A stretch of 64,000 bases of DNA from Amycolatopsis alba DSM 44262 (lineage in GTDB: Bacteria; Actinomycetota; Actinomycetes; Mycobacteriales; Pseudonocardiaceae): NCBI RefSeq assembly GCF_000384215.1, contig NZ_KB913032.1:8455605-8519604 (forward strand). The letters are read 5' to 3'. The notes under the pieces are model-generated. The model saw only the letters and a program-made list of their open reading frames with translations. It made no database searches and had not been told where the DNA came from. Of this stretch, positions 8,861-18,600 are shown one piece after another; within the stretch, counting starts at the first letter, position 1; each line of letters begins with the position of its first letter. Position numbers and translations under genes: made by a program.

Positions 8861-9127
8861 GACCGGTTCGGGAAATCCCGATAATGCACATCAAATCGGA
8901 TATCACCGTGACACGGCGACATACCATCGCTTGCCCAGGATGTCGTATTGAAGAGGCGAAACAAGCTGGCGTACGGTCGGAGGAGAACCCGGCCCGCAAA
9001 TAGGACGACAGCCGAAGACTGTCCCTGGAGTCATTGCCGCGCAACGGGTTCGGATTCACCAGGCCGCGTTTCGCGGCCGTTCGTTTTCCGATATCCGAAG
9101 AACCCGGACGAGAGGGGCCGTTTTCCG

Positions 9128-10729
9128 ATGTCTGATTCTGCCTGGAGACCAGGTTTAAGCAGACGCAATTTTCTTTCCGCGGTCGGCGTCGCCGGTGGCA
9201 TGGGCACGTTGTTCGCGACCATGGGAGCGCTGGGACTCGCACCGGCGGCACAGGCGATTCCACCGTACCGTTCCCCCCGCCGTTCGGATTTCACGCTTTC
9301 CGGGCGCGGTGCGGCGAAAGTGGTGATCCTCGGCGGCGGAACAGCCGGTTTGGCCAGTGCCTACGAGTTGGGCAAGGCAGGTTATGACTGCACGGTTCTG
9401 GAGGCGAGAGATCTGGTGGGCGGGCGGAACTTCACCGCCCGCGGCGGCACGGTGCAGACCGATGTGCGCGGAGACCGGCAGACAGCCTCCTTCAGTGACG
9501 GTGTCTACATGAACACCGGCCCCGGCCGGATCCCGCAATGGATGGTCACCCTCGACTACTGTCGTGAACTCGACGTTCCGATCGAAGTGTTCACCAATAC
9601 CAACGCCAACGCTTTCCTCTACAACGAGGCGGCGGGCATGCGGGAACCGGTGCGGTACCGGACGGCCAAGGCGGACGTGTACGGCTACGTCAGCGAACTG
9701 CTCGCCAAAGCCACCGACAGGCACGCGCTGGACAAAGAGCTCACCAAGACGGACAAGGAACGGCTGCTGGCCTTCCTGCAGGACTGGGGCGAGATCGGCG
9801 CCAAGAAGGCGGACTGGCGCTACACCGGCACCCCGCGACGCGGCTATTCGGTCGATCCGGGCGCGGGCGAGCAGGCAGGCACACCGCTCGGCCCGGTACC
9901 GTCGCTCGCCAGGACGTTCGCCGACGGCGTCGGCCAGTACTTCTCCTTCGAGTTCGACTACGACCAGGCGATGCTGATGTTCCAGCCGGTCGGCGGCATG
10001 GACCGGATCCCGATGGCACTGGCCCGCGAGATCGGCGAGAACCGGATCCGCCTGCGCAGCGTGGTCACCCGGATCACCGACGGGCCGGCCGGTGTCGCCG
10101 TCACCTATCTCGACGCGAACGGCGCGCAGCGCCAGGTCACCGCCGACTTCTGCATCGCGACCCTCCCACCGCACATTCTGGCCAGGATTCCGCACAATCT
10201 CGGGGCGGACGTGCAGAACGCGCTGCGCGCGTGGCCGGTCGAAACGGCCGCGAAGATCGGCTTGGAGTACCGCAGCCGGTGGTGGGAGACGGACTACCGG
10301 ATCTACGGCGGGATCACCGAGACCGACCTGGACATCGGGCCCATCTGGTATCCGTCGCAGGGTTTCCACGGCGAGCGCGGGCTTCTCCTGAACTACTTGT
10401 CCGACGACAGTGCCAGGAAGTACGGCGATCTCGCCCACGGCAAGCGGGTCCGGCGAGCGGTGGCGCAGGGGGTCAAGGTCCACGGCGAGAGTCACCGCGC
10501 CGAACTGACGAATTCGTTCTCGGTCGCCTGGCATCACATCCCGCATATCGAAGGTGCCTGGGCGATCCCGCCCACGGGCACCCCGGCGTACCGGCTGCTC
10601 GGCAAGCCCGCGGGCCGGCTGTACTTCGCGGGCGACTGGCTCAGCCATATGAGCGGCTGGCAGGCAGGCGCGTTCGAATCCGCCCGGCTGGTGGTCGGCA
10701 AACTGCATGAGCGCGTCCTGTCCCGCTGA
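9128..10729 (+). CDS. Secreted FAD-dependent amine oxidase (L-amino-acid oxidase-like), Tat substrate
   Basis: A 533-residue flavoprotein. The N-terminus has a twin-arginine signal (LSRRNFLSAVG, hydrophobic stretch, cleavage after APAAQA), so it is exported folded with FAD. The dinucleotide-binding motif VVILGGGTAGLASAYELGKAG, the acidic strand end VLEA and the GGRN motif are clear. The C-terminal FAD contact region reads YFAGDWLSHMSGWQAGAFESA. It belongs to the flavin amine oxidase family and probably deaminates amino acids, releasing ammonia and hydrogen peroxide. The open frame extends to 8948, but the Tat signal and a GAGGGG site favour ATG 9128. Codon 10 is TTA (9155-9157), so expression may depend on the bldA-type tRNA. 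Confidence 0.88.
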   Translation: MSDSAWRPGLSRRNFLSAVGVAGGMGTLFATMGALGLAPAAQAIPPYRSPRRSDFTLSGRGAAKVVILGGGTAGLASAYELGKAGYDCTVLEARDLVGGRNFTARGGTVQTDVRGDRQTASFSDGVYMNTGPGRIPQWMVTLDYCRELDVPIEVFTNTNANAFLYNEAAGMREPVRYRTAKADVYGYVSELLAKATDRHALDKELTKTDKERLLAFLQDWGEIGAKKADWRYTGTPRRGYSVDPGAGEQAGTPLGPVPSLARTFADGVGQYFSFEFDYDQAMLMFQPVGGMDRIPMALAREIGENRIRLRSVVTRITDGPAGVAVTYLDANGAQRQVTADFCIATLPPHILARIPHNLGADVQNALRAWPVETAAKIGLEYRSRWWETDYRIYGGITETDLDIGPIWYPSQGFHGERGLLLNYLSDDSARKYGDLAHGKRVRRAVAQGVKVHGESHRAELTNSFSVAWHHIPHIEGAWAIPPTGTPAYRLLGKPAGRLYFAGDWLSHMSGWQAGAFESARLVVGKLHERVLSR

Positions 10730-10756
10730 ACCGGACCATCTCGCCGACGCGGCGCG

Positions 10757-10789
10757 GAGGTGACCGGTCCGGCCGGGACCGGTCACCTC
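10757..10789 (+). terminator. Hairpin terminator after the amine oxidase
   Basis: A perfect 14-bp inverted repeat, gaggtgaccggtcc at 10757-10770 and its complement at 10776-10789, with a 5-base loop, 28 nt after the stop codon. No T-run follows, as is common in high-GC actinomycetes. Confidence 0.75.
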
Positions 10790-10790
10790 A

Positions 10791-10807
10791 CTGTCCACAC
10801 AGGACAG
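10791..10807. promoter_or_regulatory. CTGTCC-N5-GGACAG palindrome, copy 1
   Basis: A perfect 6-bp dyad with a 5-base spacer directly after the terminator. The same dyad with the same spacing recurs at 20727-20743 between a regulator gene and enolase. It may be a binding site shared by two promoters. Confidence 0.4.
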
Positions 10808-10880
10808 AATGTCGCAGCAGGCATTAAATGTCCACACTGGACCGTCACAGGATGACAGGCGAACAACCCGAAGGCATGAC

Positions 10881-10910
10881 ATCCGATCAGAGTAATTCAC
10901 CCGATCGGAT
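10881..10910. promoter_or_regulatory. ATCCGATC-N14-GATCGGAT inverted repeat upstream of the DUF418 gene
   Basis: Perfect 8-bp arms (10881-10888, 10903-10910) in a locally AT-richer stretch about 125 bases before the DUF418 start. Position and symmetry suggest an operator. No cognate regulator can be named. Confidence 0.4.
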
Positions 10911-11033
10911 ATACCGTTCGTGATCGAATCGCACCGAGCGAACCGAGTGAGCGCGAACTGCTACGAAATGACCATGTCAAGATCATCCCAACGACGGATG
11001 GGGCCCACTGCGGCCACTGGCACGCTCGAAGAC

Positions 11034-12218
11034 ATGATCCACCAGACCTCGGCCGTCACCGCCGCGCGGAGATCCCGCGGCGGGCGCATCTCTTCTCTTG
11101 ACCTGCTGCGAGGGGTGGCGATTCTCGGCACGTTCGGGACCAACGTATTTCTGTTCGCGCATCCGGGCGGGCCCGCGGGTTTCTTCCAGGACTTCGTCGG
11201 CACCGCGACCGGCTTCGCCGAACACGTCGAAATCGGCCTCCGCGTGCTGAGCAACGGCAAGTTCCTCGCGTTGCTCACGATCCTGTTCGGCGTCGGCCTG
11301 GAATTGCAGTATCAGTCCGCGCGGCGGCGCGGTGTTTCCTGGCCGGGCAGGTATCCGCTTCGCGCGGGCATCCTCTTCCTGGAGGGCGTCGCGCACTACC
11401 TGCTCATCTTCGAAGGCGACGTGCTCATGGCCTACGGGCTGACCTCACTGCTCGTCGCGTATCTCGTCGGCCGCAGTGAGCGGGTCACGCGCACCGTCGT
11501 CATGGTGGTGGGTGGCGCGTATGCCACGCTGATCCTCGCCGTGACCGCGATGATGGTGTCCCGGCCGGACGTTTCCGACGAACCGATCCCGGTCGGTCCC
11601 GCCGCGACGGCCAGCTGGCCCGCTCAGTTCTCCGTCCGCCTGAACGAGTTCCTGATGTTGCGAGCGGAGATCATCCTGATCGTGCCGTCCGCTGTCGTCC
11701 TGTTCCTGCTCGGTTCCCGCCTGCGCCGGGCCGGCGTCTTCGACGACACGGCACGGGGCGGACGGCTCCGCGCGCGACTGCTCGTACTCGGCTTCGCCGT
11801 CGGTCTGCCGCTGAACGTGCTGACCGGTTTCAGCGGGCCGGACTGGCTGCTCGTCGACAGGTATCTGCTGCCTCCGCTCGTCGCACTGGGCCTGCTCGCC
11901 CTGGTCACCCATCTCACGCTCCGGATGCGCGACCGGCCGGGTGCCGTCCGAAGCGGGCTGATCGCGGTCGGCCGCACCGCCCTCTCCTGCTACGTGCTTC
12001 AGAACCTGCTGGCCGGAATCCTCTGCTACGGCTGGGGTTTCGGCCTCGCCGAACGTTTCGCGGACGCCCGCCCGTGGTGGATCGTCGGCCTCTGGGGATT
12101 CGTCGGGCTGGTGAACGTCGCGTTCGCCGTCGCCTGGCTCCGGCACTTCGACCGCGGACCGCTCGAACTGCTCATGCACCGCCTGTACGCGCCGCGGCGG
12201 ACCGGTACGACGCGCTGA
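11034..12218 (+). CDS. DUF418-family integral membrane protein
   Basis: A 394-residue polytopic membrane protein (about ten hydrophobic segments). The N-terminal RISSLDLLRGVAILGTFGTNV is the typical DUF418 opening, and the C-terminal region AVGRTALSCYVLQNLL followed by WLRHFDRGPLELLMHRL matches the DUF418 domain. Function is unknown for most members; acyltransferase-like or transport roles have been suggested. The frame is open from 10920, but the first family-like methionine is ATG 11034. It is monocistronic, with a possible weak hairpin (12228-12254) after the stop. Confidence 0.85.
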   Translation: MIHQTSAVTAARRSRGGRISSLDLLRGVAILGTFGTNVFLFAHPGGPAGFFQDFVGTATGFAEHVEIGLRVLSNGKFLALLTILFGVGLELQYQSARRRGVSWPGRYPLRAGILFLEGVAHYLLIFEGDVLMAYGLTSLLVAYLVGRSERVTRTVVMVVGGAYATLILAVTAMMVSRPDVSDEPIPVGPAATASWPAQFSVRLNEFLMLRAEIILIVPSAVVLFLLGSRLRRAGVFDDTARGGRLRARLLVLGFAVGLPLNVLTGFSGPDWLLVDRYLLPPLVALGLLALVTHLTLRMRDRPGAVRSGLIAVGRTALSCYVLQNLLAGILCYGWGFGLAERFADARPWWIVGLWGFVGLVNVAFAVAWLRHFDRGPLELLMHRLYAPRRTGTTR

Positions 12219-12980
12219 TCGGGCCCGCCGGTGACGGCACGTCTGTCACCGGCCACGATGAGCAGGCACAGCCGCGCCGGTGCCGACCTGACCACCCGAT
12301 CGGCTCTGTACAGCGAATACCTCCGCATGGCCGGAGAAAAACACCGCTTTTCACCGGCTGGACGTGAACCGGGCCCGCCCGGCTCGCCGACGAGCCCGGA
12401 TGGCGGGCGATCATGCTTCGTCACCGAAGCGCGGCGAATGCGCGCATTACCGGAAGCGGGGCCGGTAATGCAACTTTTCGATGCCGGTATCGGACGAGTT
12501 CACAGACTCCGATCACATCGAGTTTTTCAACGAAAGGAACCAACCCGGTACGATGAACGCGCGGGAACGGATATGCCGAGTGCCGGTTCGCGCCCCGGTG
12601 AGAACCGTTTGACGGCGAACCCATCGGATCATCCGTCCCCGAGAGGGCCTTGACAACACAACAAGGGTGCGGCCTTCCACGTGTCCGGTGCGACGCGTTC
12701 GGAATGTGTATCCCCGTTCCGCCGTCCGGACCAGATCCGGCCACCTCGCCCACGACTTTTCTCCCTTATCACCCGATTGCTGGTCCTCACCCGCGAGGAG
12801 AAGCGGGAAGATCCATGCCGGACCGCGACGAAAGAGGATTCGGCGAAAAAATGACCACTGACGTCGCCGCGGCGGTCGGTTTGCCGGATCGCCCGAGCGG
12901 GCAAACCTGTTCTCGGCGAATGCGGGCGCCGCACGGCCCTGGGCCACACCGGGCGCCCGTCAAATACCCCAAGGGGAACC
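12219..12980. other. Long gene-poor interval upstream of the atypical response regulator
   Basis: About 760 bases without a convincing gene. A gccggtgac/gtcaccggc hairpin at 12228-12254 could terminate the DUF418 transcript. Several short frames exist, including a 19-codon one from 12553, but none has a convincing ribosome site and none resembles a known leader peptide. The base composition alternates between AT-richer and GC-rich patches. It may hold a long 5' UTR or a small RNA for the regulator at 12981. Confidence 0.4.
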
Positions 12981-13685
12981 ATGGACCGCGTCACCACGCT
13001 CGTAGTAGACGATCAGCCCCTCATCAGATACGCGCTCAGCAGGCTGTTGCGGGATTCGGCGGGGGTGGGGGCGGTGACCGAAGCCGCGAGTGAGCCAGAA
13101 GCGTTGTGGCAGTGTGAAAAGAGCCATCCCGACATGGTCATCACCGAGCTGTCGATCTGGGGTGAGCCCGCCGGGACCGCGATCTGCCAGTTCGTCAAGG
13201 AGCACTTCGAGCGCGCGGCCGTCCTGGTCTTCGCCGGTGACGCCTCGCCATCGGCCATCGCCATGGCGCTGAACGCGGGCGCCGACAGCTTCGTGCACAA
13301 GTCGGCCAGCGGAGGCCAGGTGATGTCGGCGGTGCGCTCCACCCTCGCCGGGCAACGGGTGTGCCTGCAGGCAGGAGGAACCCCGCCGACCGTCACCGAG
13401 GCCGTGCGGTACGCGAGCGTGATGACCAGGCGGGAGGAGGAGATCCTCGCGCTGATTCTCTACCGGTGGTCGAACGACGAGATCGCCGAAGAACTGCACC
13501 TCGCGACGCAGACGGTGAAGAACTACGTCAGCCGGATCCTGCAGAAACTGGGCTTCGGCAGCAGGCGTGACCTGTTCCGGGCGCTGCGTTTCCGGCCGGG
13601 CGGCACCCCGCTGCCACGGCTGGAGACGACTCCTCACGACGGCGAGTTGTACGCCGCGGACCGGCTGGCCGGGTACCGGGGCTAG
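12981..13685 (+). CDS. LuxR-type response regulator with atypical (Glu) phospho-site
   Basis: 234 residues: a receiver domain (about 1-120) followed by a LuxR HTH (about 150-210, MTRREEEILALILYRWSNDEIAEELHLATQTVKNYVSRIL). The acidic pair DD (10-11) and the Lys of FVHKSAS are kept, but the phospho-acceptor position reads PDMVITELSIW, with Glu56 in place of Asp. Glu can mimic the phosphorylated state, so this is probably a constitutively active or ligand-controlled pseudo-receiver. No histidine kinase gene is adjacent. A strong AAGGGGAA precedes ATG 12981. It lies upstream of the lamin-tail proteins and could regulate them. Confidence 0.9.
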   Translation: MDRVTTLVVDDQPLIRYALSRLLRDSAGVGAVTEAASEPEALWQCEKSHPDMVITELSIWGEPAGTAICQFVKEHFERAAVLVFAGDASPSAIAMALNAGADSFVHKSASGGQVMSAVRSTLAGQRVCLQAGGTPPTVTEAVRYASVMTRREEEILALILYRWSNDEIAEELHLATQTVKNYVSRILQKLGFGSRRDLFRALRFRPGGTPLPRLETTPHDGELYAADRLAGYRG

Positions 13686-13785
13686 GCCGGTCGGGTGGGC
13701 TGCGTACCAGGAGTACCGAGACCGGAAAAGGTTCGGTACCTGCCGTATCCTGTGGCGCCGGGATCGTTTTTCTAGCGTTGCTGTC

Positions 13786-14286
13786 ATGACGAAGTCAGGT
13801 TCCCTGCTGCTGATCCTCGCGCTCGCCGGAACCCCCGCTCCGGATACCGTCCGGCCTTCGTCGGTCAAGATCCATGAGGTGCTCGGTGGCCCGGCAGGCT
13901 ACATCGACCTGCACAACACCAGCGCCACCACGATCGACATCGGTGGCTGGTCCGTTCAGGCGTGCACGGGCGGAGTCATGCCCGCGGAGCTGGCCACCAT
14001 CCCGGCCGGGAGCGAGATCCCCGCCGGTGATCACTTCTTCATCACCGGACAGGGTTTCGGCGGGACCGTGCAGCAGCTGGTCGTCGAGGCGATCGTCGGG
14101 GACGGTGAGATGCTGCTGGACCGGCGTGGGGTCAGGGCCGACAGCATCGGCTGGGCGCCGACGTCGCCCTGCCGCGAGAACCAGTCCGCCGTCGCCTGCC
14201 CCGGTTTCGCTCAGGCGAGGGACGCCGCCAGCCGCGACACCGACAACAACAGGGCTGACTTCGCCTGCGTGCGACCGATCGACTGA
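13786..14286 (+). CDS. Secreted lamin-tail-domain protein 1
   Basis: A 166-residue protein with a short signal peptide (MTKSGSLLLILALAGTPAP). The body KIHEVLGG...YIDLHNTSATTIDIGGWSV is the beta-sandwich opening of the lamin-tail domain (LTD), a fold found in extracellular bacterial proteins, often nuclease or cell-surface associated. It has three cysteines late in the domain and ends with the motif DTDNNRADF, shared with the second LTD protein at 14784 (DTDNNRQDF). The frame is open from 13567, but the signal sequence sets the start at ATG 13786. Function is unknown; it is possibly an extracellular scaffold or adhesin. Confidence 0.78.
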   Translation: MTKSGSLLLILALAGTPAPDTVRPSSVKIHEVLGGPAGYIDLHNTSATTIDIGGWSVQACTGGVMPAELATIPAGSEIPAGDHFFITGQGFGGTVQQLVVEAIVGDGEMLLDRRGVRADSIGWAPTSPCRENQSAVACPGFAQARDAASRDTDNNRADFACVRPID

Positions 14287-14343
14287 CAATCGCATTCCAG
14301 TCCGGTTCCGCAATCCGTTCGCCTGCGCAAGAAAGGTGCGGTC

Positions 14344-14652
14344 GTGACCGCGAACAGCAAACGCGGGGACGCGACCCCGCTATGCGAGCTGCTCACCGAA
14401 CAGCGAATCGCGAAAGGCTGGTCACAGTGTGACCTGGTCGCGAAGCTGCATACCCTCTCCGGGAACGACAGTGTCACCCGAGAAGAGATTTCCCGCTGGG
14501 AGCGAGGAAAACGCATCCCCGGTCCGTACTGGCGACAGTGGCTCGGCGATGTTCTCGATACGTCCAGCCAGGAACTCGAGCTCGCCGCGGCCGTCGCGAG
14601 AAGGCGTCGACGGAAAGACGAGCCCGTGCGGCGGTGGACAATTCTCGACTGA
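14344..14652 (+). CDS. XRE-type helix-turn-helix protein
   Basis: 102 residues with an N-terminal HTH: LLTEQRIAKGWSQCDLVAKLHTLSG, then VTREEISRWERGKRIPG, the classic Cro/CI-type helix pair and recognition helix. The C-terminus is a short helix with an RRRRRK cluster. No effector domain is present, so it is a minimal DNA-binding protein. GTG start at 14344 after a GAAAGG site. It lies between two lamin-tail genes and may control them. Confidence 0.85.
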   Translation: MTANSKRGDATPLCELLTEQRIAKGWSQCDLVAKLHTLSGNDSVTREEISRWERGKRIPGPYWRQWLGDVLDTSSQELELAAAVARRRRRKDEPVRRWTILD

Positions 14653-14783
14653 CGGGAAAGTACCGAAAAACTGGCCCCTTCCCGGCGGCACCCCGGTTCT
14701 CGGATACTTATCTGGTCGCCACCGGTTGCAGGATTCCGGCCCGGCGGCAAATCCCCCGACAAGCACGTTGAAAGGAATTTATC

Positions 14784-15413
14784 ATGCGGCGAATTCTGGG
14801 CGCTTCGGCGGTATTCGCGATGCTGGCGATGGGCATGGCCGGCGGTGTCGCGAACGCGGCAGGCGAGACTGAAGGAACCGAGGTCGCGCCTCTCGTTTCG
14901 TCTACGGTGCTCATCAACGAGGTTTCGACCCGCGGCGTGAACGGTCAGCTCGACGAGGTCGTCGAGCTGCGCAACGTCTCGAGCCAGCCGCAGGACATCA
15001 GTGGCTACACGATCCGCATCTACTCGTCGGCGAACATCCAGACCGACACGATCGTCCTGCCGGCGGGCACCGTCCTGCAGCCGAAGGGCACCGCCGGCCA
15101 GTACGCGGTCCTGGTGGGGCCGAACTTCTCCGGCGCCATCGCGGACCAGACGTACGTCATTCCGTTCACGCTGAGCGGCGTCGACGGCATCCAGACCACC
15201 GGCGGCCTCTCGCTGCACAACCTGGCCGCCACGAAGCTCGACGGTGTCGCCTTCAGCAACGCCGTGCTCACCCCGCGTGAAGGCCAGGCCGCGATTCCGG
15301 AGACCGCCACCACCGATCTGCTCAACGCGTCGAACACTCGCAACATCCTGAGCACCGACACCGACAACAACCGGCAGGACTTCTCGCTGCAGCTGCGCAG
15401 CGCGGGTCAGTGA
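14784..15413 (+). CDS. Secreted lamin-tail-domain protein 2
   Basis: 209 residues with a Sec signal peptide (MRRILGASAVFAMLAMGMAGGVANA) and one lamin-tail domain: VLINEVSTRG, DEVVELRNVSSQPQDISGYTIRIY, LPAGTVLQPKGTAGQYAVL. It is a paralogue of the protein at 13786; both end in a DTDNNRxDF motif. AAAGGAA precedes ATG 14784. A GC-rich hairpin follows the stop. It is probably an extracellular structural or binding protein. No enzymatic motif is seen. Confidence 0.82.
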   Translation: MRRILGASAVFAMLAMGMAGGVANAAGETEGTEVAPLVSSTVLINEVSTRGVNGQLDEVVELRNVSSQPQDISGYTIRIYSSANIQTDTIVLPAGTVLQPKGTAGQYAVLVGPNFSGAIADQTYVIPFTLSGVDGIQTTGGLSLHNLAATKLDGVAFSNAVLTPREGQAAIPETATTDLLNASNTRNILSTDTDNNRQDFSLQLRSAGQ

Positions 15414-15441
15414 GCCTGCAAGACCGATCCCGCTAGACCGG

Positions 15442-15468
15442 GCCCGGGCCGCCGTCGGCGGTCCGGGC
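15442..15468 (+). terminator. Intrinsic-type terminator after lamin-tail gene 2
   Basis: A 12-bp stem gcccgggccgcc/ggcggtccgggc with a 3-base loop and one G-T pair, beginning 29 nt after the stop and followed by ctcttcc. Confidence 0.8.
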
Positions 15469-15613
15469 TCTTCCATGGCGGTATCTCGCCAACGGCGACA
15501 TACCGCCACCGAGAGTTATTTTCATTCACCAACTCCTGCCTCATCCTCGGAAATTCCATCTTCGCGGCGGCCGTGACCACGGCCGCTTCGCTCTATCCGA
15601 GGAGAGTCCCTTG

Positions 15614-18600
15614 ATGAGACGCCCACGGCATTCGTTGGCGATTCTGGCGGCCTCCGCACTGGTCGCCCTGTCCCCGCTGCCGGTAACCGCGACCGCCGCG
15701 ACCACCGCCTCATCCGGTCCCCCACCCGTCTCCGGGCGGCCGGACGTCCATCGCGTCACGTTGCTCACCGGCGACGTGGTGACCTACGAACGAGACGGAA
15801 CCGGACACGACAGCGCTCAAGTCGAACCGGCGGTGCGGCCGGATCGACCGAGCCCGGCGTTCCAGATCACGACCACGGCCGAAGGCATGATGGTCTATCC
15901 GTCCGACGTGCTTCCGTTCGTCAGCAAGGGATTGCTCGGGCGGGAGCTGTTCAACGTCACCGCGCTCGTCGGAGACGAGCGTGATGACGCGGCCAGTGCC
16001 ACGATTCCCGTCATCGTACGCTACGGCGGCCGATCAGAGCTGTCCGTCCAGTCTCTGGACACGAAGGCGAAGGCACTTCCGCAGACCCAGCGACCCATCC
16101 CCCTCGCCACCGCCAACGGTGTGGGAGTGAAGGTCAAGAAAGCGGGGACGGCCGAGTTCTGGCGTTCGCTCGCTTCGTTCGATCCTGGCGGGAAGCCCGT
16201 GCTGAACCAAGGGATCTCACAGGTCCGGCTGGACAGGAAGGTCCGCGTCGCGCTGGACAAGAGCACCGCGCAGGTCGGTGCTCCGGCGGCGTGGAACAGC
16301 GGGTGGACCGGGAAGGGGACCACGGTCGCGGTGGTGGACACCGGGATCGACGAGAAACATCCCGACCTGGTGGGCAAGACGGTCGCCTCGGCGGATTTCA
16401 GCGGAGAAGGCGACATCGTGGACCGTCATGGTCACGGCACCCACTGCGCCTCGATCATCGCCGGCACCGGCGCGGCCTCGGGCGGCCGGTACAAGGGCAT
16501 GGCACCGGACGCGAAACTGGTGGTGGCCAAGGTTTTCGACGCCTCCGGTGAGGCTGACACCGCACAGGTCATGGCCGGGATCGACTGGGCCGTCGCACAG
16601 GGCTCGAAGATCGTGAACCTCAGCCTCGGCGCCGGCGTCAGCGACGGAGCCGACCCGTTGAGCGAACAGATCGACACGCTTTCGGCGAAGTCCGGCGCGC
16701 TGTTCGTGGTCGCGGCCGGGAATTCCGGACCGGGTGACCGGACCATCACGACGCCGGGGTCGGCGACGTCCGCGCTCACTGTCGGGGCGGTCGGCCGGGA
16801 CAACTCGCTCGCGTGGTTCAGCAGCCGCGGCCCGCGGCTGCGGGACGCCTTGGTCAAGCCGGAGATCACCGCGCCGGGCGTCGGGATCGTCGCCGCACGT
16901 GCCGCCGGCACGGCGATGGGTGATCCGGTGGACGACTCCTACACCGCCGCGTCGGGCACTTCGATGGCGACGCCGCACGTCGCGGGCGCCGCGGCGATCC
17001 TGCTGCAACAGCAGCCGGGGTTCACCTGGCAGGAACTGAAGAACACGCTCGTCACCACCGCCAAGGACGTCGGCCTTCGCTGGTACGAGCAGGGAGCCGG
17101 GCTCCTCGACGTCGCACGGGCCGTCTCGCAGAAGACGACCGGTACTGCCGTCGCGAGCTTCGGCCGGAACGAGCGGAGCCCCAGCAGCGCGGCGCAGGTC
17201 GTACGGCAACTGTCCTACACCAACACCGGGGACCAGCCGCTGAACCTGAACCTGAAGCTGACCGTGCAGCCGTGGGACAGCGGTACCAAGCCCGGTACCG
17301 GGATGCGCCTGGCGAAGACGGACGTGTCGATCCCGCCGAAGTCCAGCACCACCGTCGACCTCGCCGTGAACCCGAGCGAAGGGGTGGCGGGCGTCTACGG
17401 CGGCGCCGTGGTGGCGACGACCGCGGACGGGACCAACTCCGTGCGGACGCCCGTGAGCACCTACAACGCGACCGAACTGTTCCCGGTGACGATCCGGCTG
17501 CAGGATTCGGCGGGTGGCCCGGCTCAGGTCGCGTCCGCCCAGCTGATCGACGACGCGGCCGGTGCGGGCAACCGCAACGACCCGTTCCTCGACCAGGTCA
17601 GCCAGCAGATCGGTCTGGTCGACGGCGTCGGCCGGGTGCTCGTGCCCGCCGGGCGCTACTCGGCACTCGGCTGGGTGATGGAGCGTGGGCTGGCAGTGCG
17701 TCGCTGGTCGGCGATGAGCGCGGCGCAGGTCTCTGTCACGGCCCCCGCCGAGATCACGCTGAACGCGGCGAGCACCGTCCCGGTGGGGCTGATCACGCCC
17801 ACCCCCACCGATCTGCGGGACCGCACGGTGATGCTCCGGCGCGTGATCCCCGGCGCAACGGGCCTGAACGGCTACGTCGGCGAGGCCGGACTGACCGCGG
17901 GCTCGGGCTGGGACGTGCGCGTGACACCCGCGGCGGCCACGTCGGCAGGTGCGATTTCGTTGCAGGACAGCGCGACGCTGGCCCAGACCGCGGTCGAGAT
18001 GAAGGTCGTCGGCGGCAGCTCGCCCGTGCTGAATCCCGCGTACGACGTGCCGACGCTGACGGCGAAGTCCCCCGGTGAACGAACGCTGCCGGTCGTGTTC
18101 GGCGGTGCGGGTGGCACGGGTGACCTCGCCGGTCTCGACGTCCGCGGAAAGGCCGTCCTGGTGCGGGTCCCGGTCCCGGCCGGGTCTCCGGATCCGGTGA
18201 GCGCCGTCTCCACCGGCATCGCGAACGCCGCACGCGCGGTGGCCGCCGCGGGTGCGGCGGCGATGATCCCCTACGCCGGTTCACCGGGTTCGCTGAGCGT
18301 TCCGGGCCTCAGCAGTGCGGTGGTGCCGACCCTGTCCCTCGGCTGGGACGAAGGAGAGGCGCTGCGGACCGCGGGTGCGGTTTCGGTGCGGTTGCTGGTA
18401 CGCGCGGCTCCGGACGTGATGTACAACCTCAGCTACCTCGACGGCAACGGGGTGTCCAAGGATCTCGTCCGGCGTGTCGACCAGAAGTCGTTGGTGGCCA
18501 CGAAGAGCAGCTATCAGGCCGAGAAGCCGGGGCTGACCGCGCAGAAGAACTGGTACGCCTTCCCGACCGGCCTGTGGAAGACGCAGGCGGTGCAGGGCAC

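Noticed and set aside
12553..12612. Possible 19-codon leader peptide (MNARERICRVPVRAPVRTV)
   Set aside because: The putative ribosome site is too far away, there is no codon run matching an attenuation mechanism, and the next gene is over 350 bases downstream.
8913..15504. Shared 13-mer acggcgacatacc upstream of the amine oxidase (8913) and the subtilase (15492)
   Set aside because: A 13-base match is expected several times by chance in 64 kb of skewed DNA, and the distances to the two genes differ.
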